From the NCBI GenBank assembly GCA_002433675.1, contig DJIP01000161.1, forward strand, positions 1-19,763: 19,763 bases of DNA. The letters are read 5' to 3'. Under the pieces are notes generated by a model, which saw only the letters and a program-made list of their open reading frames with translations, made no database searches and was not told the DNA's origin. Origin of the DNA: Halomonas halophila (GTDB taxonomy: Bacteria > Pseudomonadota > Gammaproteobacteria > Pseudomonadales > Halomonadaceae). Position numbers and translations under genes: made by a program. This document shows, in pieces, positions 6,979 through 15,198 of the stretch. Each line of letters starts with the position of its first letter. The stretch's first letter is position 1.

Positions 6979-7767
6979 ATGCTCACCCTGCTGCTGGTCA
7001 AGTGGCTGTCCACCGCCCTGGTGGTGATCGGCGTCTCAGTGGCGGTGGTGCGCCTGGGGCCACGCCTGGGTGGAGTGCTGGCCGGCACTCCTATCGTGCT
7101 GGGGCCCGGCTACTTCTTTATGCTGGGCGAGCAGCCCGGGACCTTCGTTGCCGAGGCGGCGCTGGGCTCGCTGCACGCCATGTTCGCGACCCTGGCGTTC
7201 TGTCTGGCGTATGTGCTGCTGGCGGGGCGACAGGGCGCGCTGGCGGCTGTCGCCCTGGCCGCCGTGCTATGGCTGCCGGTGGCGGCGCTGGCTGCCGTGC
7301 TGCCAGGCGGCACGGGTCTCGCGCTTGCGCTGTTCATCGCTTGCCTGGCCCTGGCGATGCGGCTGATGCGCTCGCTGGGATTGTCGCGGGCGGCGGTGTC
7401 GGCACCGCTAGTCTGGGCCGACCTGCTGATACGCGGCACCCTGGCCGGGGGCATCGTGTGTCTGGCGACCGTGGTGCTGGCGGATATCGCCCCGGCGCTG
7501 TCCGGCGTCGCCCTGAGCTTCCCCATCGGCATGCTGACCATCGCCCTGACCCTGCACCAGCGCTACGGCGCCGAGGTCGCTCGGGCCACCCTGGCCGACA
7601 CCCAGCTTGGCATGCTCAGTCTGGTGGCCTTCAGCGCCGTCCTTGCGGCAACCGCCGCGCACCTTTCCCCCGTGCTGTCCTTTGGCCTCGCCCTGGCTGC
7701 CTCGCTGGGCACCAGTAGCGCCCTGTGGGCGTGGCAAAGGCGCCTGCACAGCCCGCGTCACGCGTGA
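6979..7767 (+). CDS. Membrane protein of unknown function with two similar halves
   Basis: Integral membrane protein of 262 residues with roughly eight hydrophobic segments, preceded by AGGAG seven bases before ATG. I do not recognise a characterised family. Two regions look alike: LGPRLGGVLAGTPIVLGPGY near residue 27 and IAPALSGVALSFPIGMLTIA near residue 170, each followed by a polar stretch and further helices. This suggests duplication of a four-helix unit, in the manner of small GlpM-like membrane proteins, but that link is only a guess. It follows the second SDR by 21 bases and is the last plus-strand gene of the module. It may be an exporter or accessory transporter. Confidence 0.75.
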   Translation: MLTLLLVKWLSTALVVIGVSVAVVRLGPRLGGVLAGTPIVLGPGYFFMLGEQPGTFVAEAALGSLHAMFATLAFCLAYVLLAGRQGALAAVALAAVLWLPVAALAAVLPGGTGLALALFIACLALAMRLMRSLGLSRAAVSAPLVWADLLIRGTLAGGIVCLATVVLADIAPALSGVALSFPIGMLTIALTLHQRYGAEVARATLADTQLGMLSLVAFSAVLAATAAHLSPVLSFGLALAASLGTSSALWAWQRRLHSPRHA

Positions 7768-7839
7768 GGTTGAAAAGGGTGGGCACCCCCCTGCTTGGGC
7801 TCTTGTCGGGCTTTGCTCCAGGCCAGGTGCAATGAACCC

Positions 7840-7863
7840 AAAAAAAACCCCGCCGGAGCGGGG
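7840..7863 (-). terminator. Intrinsic terminator of the leftward sugar operon
   Basis: On the minus strand CCCCGC-TCCG-GCGGGG is followed directly by eight T residues (7847-7840). It starts 20 bases after the stop of the last oxidoreductase. This is a textbook Rho-independent terminator and closes the whole leftward operon. Confidence 0.92.
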
Positions 7864-7882
7864 GAATGCCTCACGAATATCG

Positions 7883-8890
7883 CTACTGCGCTACTGCGGC
7901 CCAGCCGCCGCTGTCGACCGAGGCGAAGATGGCGTCGATCACCCTGAGATTGGCGATGGAATCGTCCAGCCCATAGAGCCCGACCTCCTCACCGCGCAGG
8001 GCGCGGCAGAAACGACTGACCTCCTGTTCGTACTGGTCCATGGGTGGGAAGGTTTCCGTCTTGGGGTCGCTCTGATAGAGGTCGAAGACGTTGTCGTGAA
8101 CCACCCGGGTCGGGCGCTCGACCGGAGCGATAAAGGGCTCTGGCAGATCGATGGCACCTTGGCTGCCGACGATGTGCAGGTGCTGGGCGGCACTGGTGGC
8201 GGTGGAGACCATCAGGCTGGCGTGGCGACCCTCGCCGTAGTCGAGCAGCACGCTGGCGACAACGTCCACGCCATGTTCCGGGTCGCGGCTGGCGTGGGCC
8301 ATCACCCGCCGGGGTTCGCAGCCGAAGGCGAAGCGAGTCGCCATGGCCGCGTAGCAGCCGACATCATAGAGCGCGCCACCGCCGAACTCCGGGCGCATGC
8401 GGTAGTTGCCGGGGTCGTCGAGGCCGAAGGTGAGCATGGCCTGGACCATGCGGATGTCGCCGTAGTCACCGGCCTCGATGCGCTCCTTTACCGCCAGCCA
8501 GCGCGGCTGGTGGCGCACCATGAAGGCCTCGCAGAACAGCAGTCCCGGCGGCACTCTGAGGCTCGCCGCCTGTTCGGCGGTGAGCGCCAGCGGCTTTTCG
8601 CACAGCACGTGCTTGCCCTTGTCCAGCGCCTTCTGGGCCAGCTCGATATGCAGATGGTTGGGCAGCGGGATGTAGACCGCCTCCACCTCCGGGTCGTCGA
8701 GCACCGCTTCGTAGCTTGCGTAGGCGCGCGGAATATCCATCTCGTCGGCGAACGCCTGGGCCGATTCCTGGCTGCGCGAACCCACCGCCAGAACCTCGGC
8801 GTGGGCGCTCGCCCGCATCGCCGGTATCAGTTTGATGCGCGCAATATTGGCGGTGGAGAGTATGCCCCAGCGTACCGGTACGTCGATCAT
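7883..8890 (-). CDS. Gfo/Idh/MocA-family oxidoreductase, DHDH/GFOR-like (Tyr active site)
   Basis: NAD(P)-dependent oxidoreductase of 335 residues, acting on a sugar or diol. The start at 8890 has AAGGAA seven bases upstream; an in-frame extension of about 50 residues upstream looks non-coding. The N-terminal Rossmann domain starts WGILSTANIA and the cofactor/catalytic EKP motif has K99. The C-terminal domain has GGALYDVGCYA, with D176 and Y180 where most family members carry a His. This resembles the dihydrodiol dehydrogenase / glucose-fructose oxidoreductase / 1,5-anhydrofructose reductase branch. It is the last gene of the operon, 47 bases after the preceding Gfo/Idh gene and just before the terminator. 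Substrate unknown. Confidence 0.88.
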   Translation of the reverse strand: MIDVPVRWGILSTANIARIKLIPAMRASAHAEVLAVGSRSQESAQAFADEMDIPRAYASYEAVLDDPEVEAVYIPLPNHLHIELAQKALDKGKHVLCEKPLALTAEQAASLRVPPGLLFCEAFMVRHQPRWLAVKERIEAGDYGDIRMVQAMLTFGLDDPGNYRMRPEFGGGALYDVGCYAAMATRFAFGCEPRRVMAHASRDPEHGVDVVASVLLDYGEGRHASLMVSTATSAAQHLHIVGSQGAIDLPEPFIAPVERPTRVVHDNVFDLYQSDPKTETFPPMDQYEQEVSRFCRALRGEEVGLYGLDDSIANLRVIDAIFASVDSGGWAAVAQ

Positions 8891-8937
8891 GGTCGGGTTC
8901 CTTGCGGTCAGGGTGGGAGTTGTGCGGATGAGCGCTG

Positions 8938-10119
8938 CTAGGGGGCGGGCACCGATACCCAACGACGCTGCTGGCAGGAGACGTCGATGGCGGTGAGGAT
9001 ATTCTGGTTGTGGCGGCCGAAGGCAAAGTCGGGGAAGCAACCGGCAGACGAGGCGATGCCCTGGATCAAGTCATGGACCTCGATCACCTTGACGTCGAAG
9101 TAGCCGATGCCGCCACCGCCGTAGTCGAACGGAAAGAAGGCACGGAACTGCGGCACCTGGGAGCCCGCCAGCAGGGTCTTGAAGCCACGATCCTCACGCC
9201 GGTCGGCATAGCGAAAGAGCTTGAGCTCGTTGAAGCGCTCGCCGTCCATCACCAGGGTGCCCTCGCTGCCGCTGACCTCCCAGCTGATGCCGAAGACCTT
9301 GCCGGCAGCCACTCGAGAGCTCTCGATCACGCCGCCGGCACCACTGGCGAAACGCACCAGCGCCTGGGTCTGGTCGTCGTTCTCGACCTCGCGACGCGCG
9401 GCGCCTGCGGTCGCCTTGCTGGCGTAGCCAGCACCCTCGGCGGCTCCATCAAGCACGGGCCGAGTCGCAAACAGGATCTGGCTCTGGGCGCAGACCTCCT
9501 CGATATCGCCCATCAGGAACTGGGCGACGCTGATGGTGTGGGCGCCCAGGTCGCCCAGTGATCCGGTACCGGCCTGCTGGCGCGAACAGCGCCAGGACCA
9601 GGGCAGTTCGGGATCGTTGAAGAAGCCTTGATCGAAGGTGCCGCGAAAGCGCATCGGCGTGCCGATGGCACCCTCGTCGATCAGCCGCCTGGCGAGCAGA
9701 GCCGCCGGCGTCTTGATGTTGTTGAAGGCGACCATGGTCTTGACCCCGCGGGCGCGGGCCGCCTCGGCCATCTTCGCCGCCTGGTCATCGTTCATGGCCA
9801 GGGGCTTTTCGCAGTAGACGTGCTTGCCATGGTCGATGGCGGCCATTGCCATGTCGAAGTGCAGGGCGTTGGGCGAGGTGATGTCCACCACCTCCACCTC
9901 CGGGTCGGCGACCAGCTCTCGCCAGTCGCCGTAGGCGCGCTCCACGTCCAGCCGTTCGGCGGCGGCCCTGGCGGCCTGATCGCCCTGGTCGGCGATGGCG
10001 ACCAGGCGAGGACGCAGCGGCAGATCATGGTAGAGCGTACGGGCACGGCGATAGGCATCGGCGTGGGCCTGACCCATGAAGCCGCTACCGATCAGGCCAA
10101 TGTTGAGCGCCTTGGGCAT
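8938..10119 (-). CDS. Gfo/Idh/MocA-family oxidoreductase (long form)
   Basis: NAD(P)-dependent sugar or polyol dehydrogenase of 393 residues, at the long end for the family. GGAG lies eight bases before ATG 10119. The Rossmann motif GLIGSGFMGQAHADAY is near the N-terminus and EKP contains K105. GSLGDLGAHTISVAQF holds D190 and H194, the usual Asp/His pair, so the enzyme differs from its Tyr-type downstream neighbour. The C-terminus includes a glycine-rich FDYGGGGIGYFD segment. A large hairpin fills the gap before this gene. Many long-form enzymes of this type act on keto-sugars beside xylose-isomerase-like epimerases, as here. Substrate unknown. Confidence 0.88.
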   Translation of the reverse strand: MPKALNIGLIGSGFMGQAHADAYRRARTLYHDLPLRPRLVAIADQGDQAARAAAERLDVERAYGDWRELVADPEVEVVDITSPNALHFDMAMAAIDHGKHVYCEKPLAMNDDQAAKMAEAARARGVKTMVAFNNIKTPAALLARRLIDEGAIGTPMRFRGTFDQGFFNDPELPWSWRCSRQQAGTGSLGDLGAHTISVAQFLMGDIEEVCAQSQILFATRPVLDGAAEGAGYASKATAGAARREVENDDQTQALVRFASGAGGVIESSRVAAGKVFGISWEVSGSEGTLVMDGERFNELKLFRYADRREDRGFKTLLAGSQVPQFRAFFPFDYGGGGIGYFDVKVIEVHDLIQGIASSAGCFPDFAFGRHNQNILTAIDVSCQQRRWVSVPAP

Positions 10120-10138
10120 TCGCTTGTCTCCGCTGGTG

Positions 10139-10204
10139 GGCCACGTCGGTCACGTCGCCCGGGGATGGTGAGGCTGGTCGAGCCGGGCGATCACCGGCGT
10201 GGCC
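10139..10204 (-). other. Large imperfect intercistronic hairpin
   Basis: The arms at 10139-10162 and 10183-10204 are inverted repeats. From the base they pair through GGCCACG with its complement, one G-T pair, CGGT, a small internal bulge, then TCGCCCGG, around a 20-base loop. The structure fills most of the gap between the epimerase stop codon and the next oxidoreductase's ribosome-binding site. No T-run follows. It is probably an mRNA stability or processing structure. Confidence 0.6.
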
Positions 10205-11172
10205 TAGTTGGCGTTGGGCAGCTCGTAGTCGGGCTTTTCGCTGGGCATGCAGGCGCGCAGCAGTTCCACCGAGCGCACCACGCCCTCCCGGCGCGACAGG
10301 TTGATATCCTCGTGCTCGATGCTCAGCACGCCGTCCTGGTAGCCCCCGGCCTGCAGCCAGTAGCAGAAGTCCTTCCACCACTCGAGTTTCTGGCCGTACC
10401 CTAGGGTCACGTAGGACCAGCCGCGATCACGGAAATCGCCCATTGGCTGATTGTCCAGACGGGAGGTCAGGCCCACCGCCGCCGGGTTGAGCGCGGTGTC
10501 CTTGGCGTGAACATGGTAGATGTGGCGGGCGTAGCGCTGGACCACCTCGATGGGATCGGCGCCCATCCACAGAAGGTGGCTGGGATCGAAGTTGAGGCCG
10601 ACGATGTCGCCGATCTCGCCATGCAGGCGCAGGAAGCCCGGCAGGTTGTAGACCAGCTGGTTGCCATGCATCTCCAGGCATAGTTCACGAATGCCTTCGC
10701 CGCGGGCGTGGTCGGCCAGCTTGCGCCAGTAGGGCAGCGCGACCTCGTTCCACTGGTAGTCGAGCATCTGGGCGGTTTCCGGTGGCCAGGCGGCGGTCAC
10801 CCAGTTGGGGAAACGGTCATCCGGGCCACCGCCAGGCAGGCCCGACATCAGATTGACCCGGGGCACCTCGAAGTGACGGGACAGCGCGATGGCCTGCTCG
10901 ACCACCCTGTGCTGGCGCTCGCCGTCGGTGGGGTGCAGCGAGTTGCCGTTGGCGTTGAAGGCGGAAATCGTGACGCCATGGTGGGCGAGCCGGGCCTTGA
11001 GGTCCTTGCGCGCGGCTTCGCTGTCGAGCAGTGCAGCGGCGTCGAGGTGGGGCGAGTCCGACCAGTTGCCGATGGAAAATTCCACGCACTCGATGCCCTG
11101 TTCGGCGCAGAAGGCGAGCAGGTCGTCCAGTGACATATTGGCCAGGCTGTCGGTGACGAGGCCGATTTTCAT
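10204..11172 (-). CDS. Sugar phosphate isomerase/epimerase-like TIM-barrel protein (AP endonuclease 2 superfamily)
   Basis: Cytoplasmic isomerase or epimerase of 322 residues with the xylose-isomerase-like TIM barrel (PF01261 type). AGGAG lies six bases before ATG 11172. Metal-ligand motifs are visible in order: CLEMHGNQLVYN (Glu and His), LNFDPSHLLWMG (Asp and His), HVHAKDT (His) and SIEHED (Glu). The N-terminus MKIGLVTDSLANMS resembles the start of the partial gene at 19714 (MKLSICTDAMADLS), so two related isomerases flank this module. It lies between the binding protein and two Gfo/Idh enzymes, an arrangement typical of keto-sugar or inositol-type pathways. Substrate not identifiable. Confidence 0.87.
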   Translation of the reverse strand: MKIGLVTDSLANMSLDDLLAFCAEQGIECVEFSIGNWSDSPHLDAAALLDSEAARKDLKARLAHHGVTISAFNANGNSLHPTDGERQHRVVEQAIALSRHFEVPRVNLMSGLPGGGPDDRFPNWVTAAWPPETAQMLDYQWNEVALPYWRKLADHARGEGIRELCLEMHGNQLVYNLPGFLRLHGEIGDIVGLNFDPSHLLWMGADPIEVVQRYARHIYHVHAKDTALNPAAVGLTSRLDNQPMGDFRDRGWSYVTLGYGQKLEWWKDFCYWLQAGGYQDGVLSIEHEDINLSRREGVVRSVELLRACMPSEKPDYELPNAN

Positions 11173-11192
11173 GTGATGCTCCTGTCAAGCGA

Positions 11193-11213
11193 ACCCGCCC
11201 ATGAAGGGCGGGT
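11193..11213 (-). other. Stable hairpin after the binding-protein gene
   Basis: ACCCGCCC, a five-base loop and GGGCGGGT form a perfect eight-base-pair stem in the 130-base gap between the binding protein and the epimerase. No T-run follows on the minus strand. Hairpins at this position often protect the binding-protein message from 3' decay and let it accumulate above the downstream genes. Confidence 0.6.
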
Positions 11214-11302
11214 GAGGTGTGGATGATCAGTACTGACAAGGCCTGCTCGGTGAGTCGCCGGCCTTGCCATGGTGGCGGATGGCCATTGGATGAGGTGGCC
11301 GC

Positions 11303-12307
11303 TTAGCGATAGCCTTGCTGAGTCAGCTCGATGACCTGTTCGGCGTTTTCCTGGGTGATGAAGTTTGGCCCGGTCTGGATATTGTTGGTGGGCTTGAGGC
11401 CGTAGCGGTTGTACAGCGCGAGCGAGATGATCGGCAGGTAGCCCTGAAGGTACTGCTGCTGATCCATGGCGAACAGCATCTCGCCATCGCGAACCGCTTC
11501 CAGTGTCTCGGCGGACAGGTCGAAGGTGGCGAAGGCGATCTGGCCCATGGCGCCCTGGCTACGGAATTCGTTGATCAGCGGGTCGGTGGCCAGCGATCCC
11601 AGGCTCAGCACGCCGTCGGTGTCCGGGCTCGAGTTGAGGTGGGCGAGCACGGCATTGGTGATGGCGGTGGGATCCTGGGTGGTGGAGATCTGTTCGGCAC
11701 TGCCGTCGAAGGCGTCGGTGAAGCCCTTGCAGCGGGCATCAAGCTGCGACTGGCCGGGGGCGAAGTTGATACAGATGGGGCTCTCGACGCCGGCTTCCTT
11801 CATGCGCTCACCGGCCATCTTCCCCGCGCGGTACTCGCTCTGACCGACATAGTTGAGTGCGCCGATCTCACCGGCGATCTCTTCGCCGGTGTTGAGCACC
11901 ACCACCGGGATACCGGCGGCGATGGCCTCGCGCACCGGCTCGGCGAAGGCGCTGGCGTCGGGCATGGTCAGCGCCAGGCCATCGGGTTGGGTGGCAATCG
12001 CCTGCTCGATCATCCTCAGCATCTGGGAGGTGTCGTACTGGGCCGGAGAGTTGTAGAGAAGCTCCACTCCCATCTCCTCGGCGGCATCCTCGAAACCGCG
12101 CTTGAGGACGTTGCCGAAGGGGTCCGCCGCGACGATATGGGTGATCGCCACGAACTTCAGCGGGTCGGCGTCCTGGGCAACGGCCGCCTGGCTCGCCGAC
12201 AGCGCCATGGCGCCAGCGACCAGGGCGCCGGTGATGGCCCTGGAGAACGGAATGGGGCGCTTGACCCCCGCGTGTGTTGCGCTGGTCTTGTCGGTGATCT
12301 TGCTCAT
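11303..12307 (-). CDS. Periplasmic sugar-binding protein of an ABC transporter
   Basis: Soluble periplasmic receptor of 334 residues that delivers its ligand to the ABC permease. ATG 12307 has GGAG seven bases upstream; the open frame continues further upstream but only as shadow of the neighbouring gene. A Sec signal peptide is evident (basic SRAITG, then hydrophobic ALVAGAMALSAS, cleavage probably after AVA near residue 44). The rest fits the ribose/simple-sugar receptor fold (peripla_BP_4 type): DPFGNVLKRGFEDAA, IAAGIPVVVLNTGEE, YVGQSEYRAGKMAGERM, PGQSQLDARCKGF. The gene is separated from its permease and ATPase by the SDR and dioxygenase genes, which is unusual. A stable hairpin follows it. 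Ligand is probably a sugar or cyclitol. Confidence 0.9.
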   Translation of the reverse strand: MSKITDKTSATHAGVKRPIPFSRAITGALVAGAMALSASQAAVAQDADPLKFVAITHIVAADPFGNVLKRGFEDAAEEMGVELLYNSPAQYDTSQMLRMIEQAIATQPDGLALTMPDASAFAEPVREAIAAGIPVVVLNTGEEIAGEIGALNYVGQSEYRAGKMAGERMKEAGVESPICINFAPGQSQLDARCKGFTDAFDGSAEQISTTQDPTAITNAVLAHLNSSPDTDGVLSLGSLATDPLINEFRSQGAMGQIAFATFDLSAETLEAVRDGEMLFAMDQQQYLQGYLPIISLALYNRYGLKPTNNIQTGPNFITQENAEQVIELTQQGYR

Positions 12308-12375
12308 GGCTGTACTCCGATTGTTGTTGGTGTTGCGGGTGATGGTGCTCAGGGGTGTCACGTAGATACAGCGAT

Positions 12376-13527
12376 TCAGGCGAGTCGGTCCTGCGCCATC
12401 TGGTCGAGTGCCCGGTCCAGGCGGTCGGCGTCCCAGTCTTCGTCCAGGGCCAGTGTCAGCAACTCGCATTGACTCTGGGGGGCCAACCCGCCCTGGGGCG
12501 GGGTGCGATCCAGATTGGCCGGGAACGGGTAGGCCTCGGCCAGGGCGGTCACACCTGCGCGGATCGCCGCTGTCCAGCCATCGCACTGGAAGCGGGCCTT
12601 TAGCGCGGGAAAGCCGGCGCGCACCAGGCGTGTGTTGTCGACGCTCTCCATGGCACGGCCGAAGGCCGAGGAGATCTGCAGCAGGTTGGCCATGCGCCGC
12701 AGGTCCTGACTGTCGTTGTCGCCCGCAGCGTGAAACAGCGCCGGGTTGAAGAACAGGCCGTCGCCCTTGGTCAGCGGAAGCTGAACGCGATGGCGGGCGA
12801 ACACCTGCTGGAAGGCCGGGTCGCGGTAGGCCAGATAGCCTTCGGGGTAGCGCTGGGAGTGAGGCAACAACTGGGTTGGTCCGCTTTCCAGCGGCATGTC
12901 GTCGTGGGCCACGGCGCCCTGCAGCGTCAGGTGTTGTGAGGCGACCTGCAGCGACAGCGGGTAGCCCAGCGCCTGTGCTTCGCTCAGAAAACCCAGGTGA
13001 TAGTCGCGATGAGGCAACTGAGCACGACCGCCCGGTTTGACCACGTTGACCTGGGAGGTGATCTGGTAGCCCGGGCCAAGCCAGGCTTCGGCCACCAGTG
13101 CCAGCACCGGATTGGCGTAGTAGTCGACGAAACCTTCCGGATCGGCCTCGCCGTGCTTCTGGAAGGCATTCCACAGGCGATCATTGGCACCCGGCGCAGC
13201 AAAATGGTCGCCCTGCTGGCCGTGTCCTCGTTCAGCTTCGATTAGCGCAAGAAAGCTCTCGCTGGCGCGGTCCACCGTGGTCCGCTCCATCATCCCGGTG
13301 ATCGCGAGCACCCCGGGACCGTCCAGCAGGCAGTGATGCCACTCGTCAAGCAGCCTGCGCCGCCGCTGCGGGTCGGCGAGACAGTCAAGGGCATGGCTTG
13401 CGCGGTAGAGCGGAATGCCGGAGACGATGCGCTCGGCCTGGGGCAGCGCTTCGGCATTGGTCGTCGATTGGACCAGGGCCTCGAAGGCGGCCACATCCAG
13501 CTGGGTTCGATCGATGAAATGCTCCAC
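12376..13527 (-). CDS. Phytanoyl-CoA dioxygenase (PhyH)-like Fe(II)/2-oxoglutarate-dependent oxygenase
   Basis: Predicted soluble oxygenase of 383 residues that hydroxylates or oxidatively cleaves a small molecule using iron and 2-oxoglutarate. GTG 13527 is the start, with GGAGG seven bases upstream and overlapping the end of the SDR gene, so translation is probably coupled. The iron triad is visible: H173-x-D175 in LPHRDYHLGF and H266 in LFHAAGDN; R277 or R278 could bind 2-oxoglutarate. The family block MPLESGPTQLLPHSQ lies between. An N-terminal stretch of about 60 residues precedes the core. Placement inside a sugar ABC-transporter operon suggests action on a substituted sugar, polyol or a side group such as a methyl or sulfonate; which one is unknown. 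Confidence 0.87.
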   Translation of the reverse strand: MEHFIDRTQLDVAAFEALVQSTTNAEALPQAERIVSGIPLYRASHALDCLADPQRRRRLLDEWHHCLLDGPGVLAITGMMERTTVDRASESFLALIEAERGHGQQGDHFAAPGANDRLWNAFQKHGEADPEGFVDYYANPVLALVAEAWLGPGYQITSQVNVVKPGGRAQLPHRDYHLGFLSEAQALGYPLSLQVASQHLTLQGAVAHDDMPLESGPTQLLPHSQRYPEGYLAYRDPAFQQVFARHRVQLPLTKGDGLFFNPALFHAAGDNDSQDLRRMANLLQISSAFGRAMESVDNTRLVRAGFPALKARFQCDGWTAAIRAGVTALAEAYPFPANLDRTPPQGGLAPQSQCELLTLALDEDWDADRLDRALDQMAQDRLA

Positions 13528-13539
13528 CGTCTGTCCTCC

Positions 13540-14370
13540 TCAGTCAGGCCAGCGCATGGCGGCGGGCGGCTGCGGCGCGCTGTCGTGACAGCCCAGCACG
13601 CTCTGGTCCATGTCGACGATGGTCCCGGTCATCATTCCCGAGGCGTCGCTGGCCAGGAAGGCCACCGCGCTGGCGACCTCCTCAGGCTCCAGCAGGCGCC
13701 CCATCGGCTGCGCGCGGGCGGCCGCTTCCAGCCAGTTGTCCTCGGCGCCGTGGGTATCCGTCTGGATGCGGTGTTCGCCCGGGGTGTTCATCCAGCCGAT
13801 GTTGAGGCCGTTGACGCGGATGCGATTGCGCAGCAGCGAGTAGGCGGCGTTGCGGGTCAGGGTGGCCAGCGCCCCCTTGCTGCCGCTGTAGGCGCAGATG
13901 AAGGGCTGACCGCCGTGGCCGGACATGCTGAGGATATTGACCACGCGGCCTTCGATACCATCGCGGATCATCCGCCGCACAGCTTCCTGCATCAGGAAGA
14001 AGGGCGCCTTGGTGTTGACCGCGAACAGACGATCGTAGGCGGCCTCGTCGGTGTCGAGCAGGGTGCCGCGCTCGGTGTTGCCGGCGCAGTTGATCAGCAT
14101 GTCGATGCGTCCGAAGGCCTCATCGGCCTGGGCCACCAGCCGGCGGCAGTCGTCGACCCGGGTCATGTCGGTGGCCACGAACAGCACCTTGGCGTCCTCA
14201 CCCAGACCCTCGAGCTCGCGAGCCAGGGCCTCGCCCTTGTCCCGCTGGCGCCCGCAGATGACCAGGCCGGACAGGCCACGACCCAGCAGGTGGCGAGCCA
14301 CCGCCTCGCCCAGTCCCTGGGTGGAACCGGTGACGATGGCCACCTGACCTTTGAATGAACGATCTTGCAT
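13540..14370 (-). CDS. Short-chain dehydrogenase/reductase (SDR)
   Basis: NAD(P)-dependent oxidoreductase of 276 residues. GGAGAG lies five bases before ATG 14370. Motifs: TGSTQGLG 14-21, NCAGN 94-98, N119, S148 or S150, Y161 and K165 (YSGSK). The region before MTGTIVDMDQS carries an insertion with GWMNTPGEHRIQTDTHGAEDNW, a longer substrate loop than in FabG. It sits 15 bases after the ATPase gene and 12 bases before the dioxygenase gene, so these form a coupled run and may act in sequence. Substrate unknown; sugar alcohol or keto-sugar is likely from context. Confidence 0.88.
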   Translation of the reverse strand: MQDRSFKGQVAIVTGSTQGLGEAVARHLLGRGLSGLVICGRQRDKGEALARELEGLGEDAKVLFVATDMTRVDDCRRLVAQADEAFGRIDMLINCAGNTERGTLLDTDEAAYDRLFAVNTKAPFFLMQEAVRRMIRDGIEGRVVNILSMSGHGGQPFICAYSGSKGALATLTRNAAYSLLRNRIRVNGLNIGWMNTPGEHRIQTDTHGAEDNWLEAAARAQPMGRLLEPEEVASAVAFLASDASGMMTGTIVDMDQSVLGCHDSAPQPPAAMRWPD

Positions 14371-14385
14371 AGTAACTCTCCCTGT

Positions 14386-15198
14386 TCAGGCCGCCTGGCC
14401 GTTGCCATCGGCGCGCTGAAATTCGGCAAGCTCAGCGTCCAGGCTCTCGAGCTCGGCGCCACCGGCCATCATGTTGAGCACTTCCTCACGGCTGACCTCG
14501 TCCTTGCGGAAGGTACCGAAGCTGGAGCCGCGCTTGAGGATGGTGAAGGCGTCACCCACCGGATAGGCGTGGTGCACGTTGTGGGTGATGAAGATGACCG
14601 CCAGACCATCGGCGCGGGCCTTGGCGATGTAGCGCAGCACCACCGAGGCCTGCTTGACCCCGAGCGCCGAGGTGGGCTCGTCGAGGATCAGCACCTTGGC
14701 ACCGAAGTACACCGCCCGGGCGATGGCCACGCACTGGCGCTCGCCACCGGAAAGGGTGCCGACCGGCTGAGCCGGATCGCGCACGTCGATACCGATCTTG
14801 GCCATCTCTTCCTTGGCGACGCGGTCGGCGAATGTCCAGTCGACGCGACGGGTCGGTCCCCAGCCCCTGGTAGGTTCGCGGCCCATGAAGAAGTTTCGGG
14901 TGATCGACATCAGCGGGATCATCGCCAGATCCTGGAAGACCGTGGCGATGCCGGCGTCGAGGGCATCCGAGGGCGAGCTGAAGTGGGCCTCCTTGCCGTC
15001 GACCAGGAACTCGCCGTGGGTCGGTACGTGGACCCCCGAGAGGGTCTTGATCAGGGTCGACTTGCCGGCGCCGTTGTCACCGAGCAGGCACATGACCTCG
15101 CCGGAGTGAACCTTCATGGAGATGCCGCTCAGGGCGATCACGCTGCCGAAGTGCTTGGCTACGTCGCGCATTTCGATCATCGGGACGGGAGCGTTCAT
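14386..15198 (-). CDS. Sugar ABC transporter ATP-binding protein (single ATPase domain)
   Basis: Cytoplasmic ATPase of 270 residues that powers the sugar importer. All motifs are intact: Walker A GDNGAGKS 40-47, Q-loop Q89, signature LSGGERQ 149-155, Walker [12 protein letters not shown] 169-179 and H-loop H206. It has one ATPase domain, like FrcA-type proteins, and not the fused pair of RbsA/XylG, so it probably works as a homodimer. The start overlaps the permease stop in TAATG, with GGAGG just upstream, so the two are translationally coupled. Confidence 0.92.
   Translation of the reverse strand: MNAPVPMIEMRDVAKHFGSVIALSGISMKVHSGEVMCLLGDNGAGKSTLIKTLSGVHVPTHGEFLVDGKEAHFSSPSDALDAGIATVFQDLAMIPLMSITRNFFMGREPTRGWGPTRRVDWTFADRVAKEEMAKIGIDVRDPAQPVGTLSGGERQCVAIARAVYFGAKVLILDEPTSALGVKQASVVLRYIAKARADGLAVIFITHNVHHAYPVGDAFTILKRGSSFGTFRKDEVSREEVLNMMAGGAELESLDAELAEFQRADGNGQAA

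Noticed and set aside
12308..13174. In-frame N-terminal extension of the binding-protein frame
   Set aside because: It lies antisense-free but in the wrong frame within the dioxygenase gene, and a signal peptide starts cleanly at 12307 with a proper ribosome-binding site.
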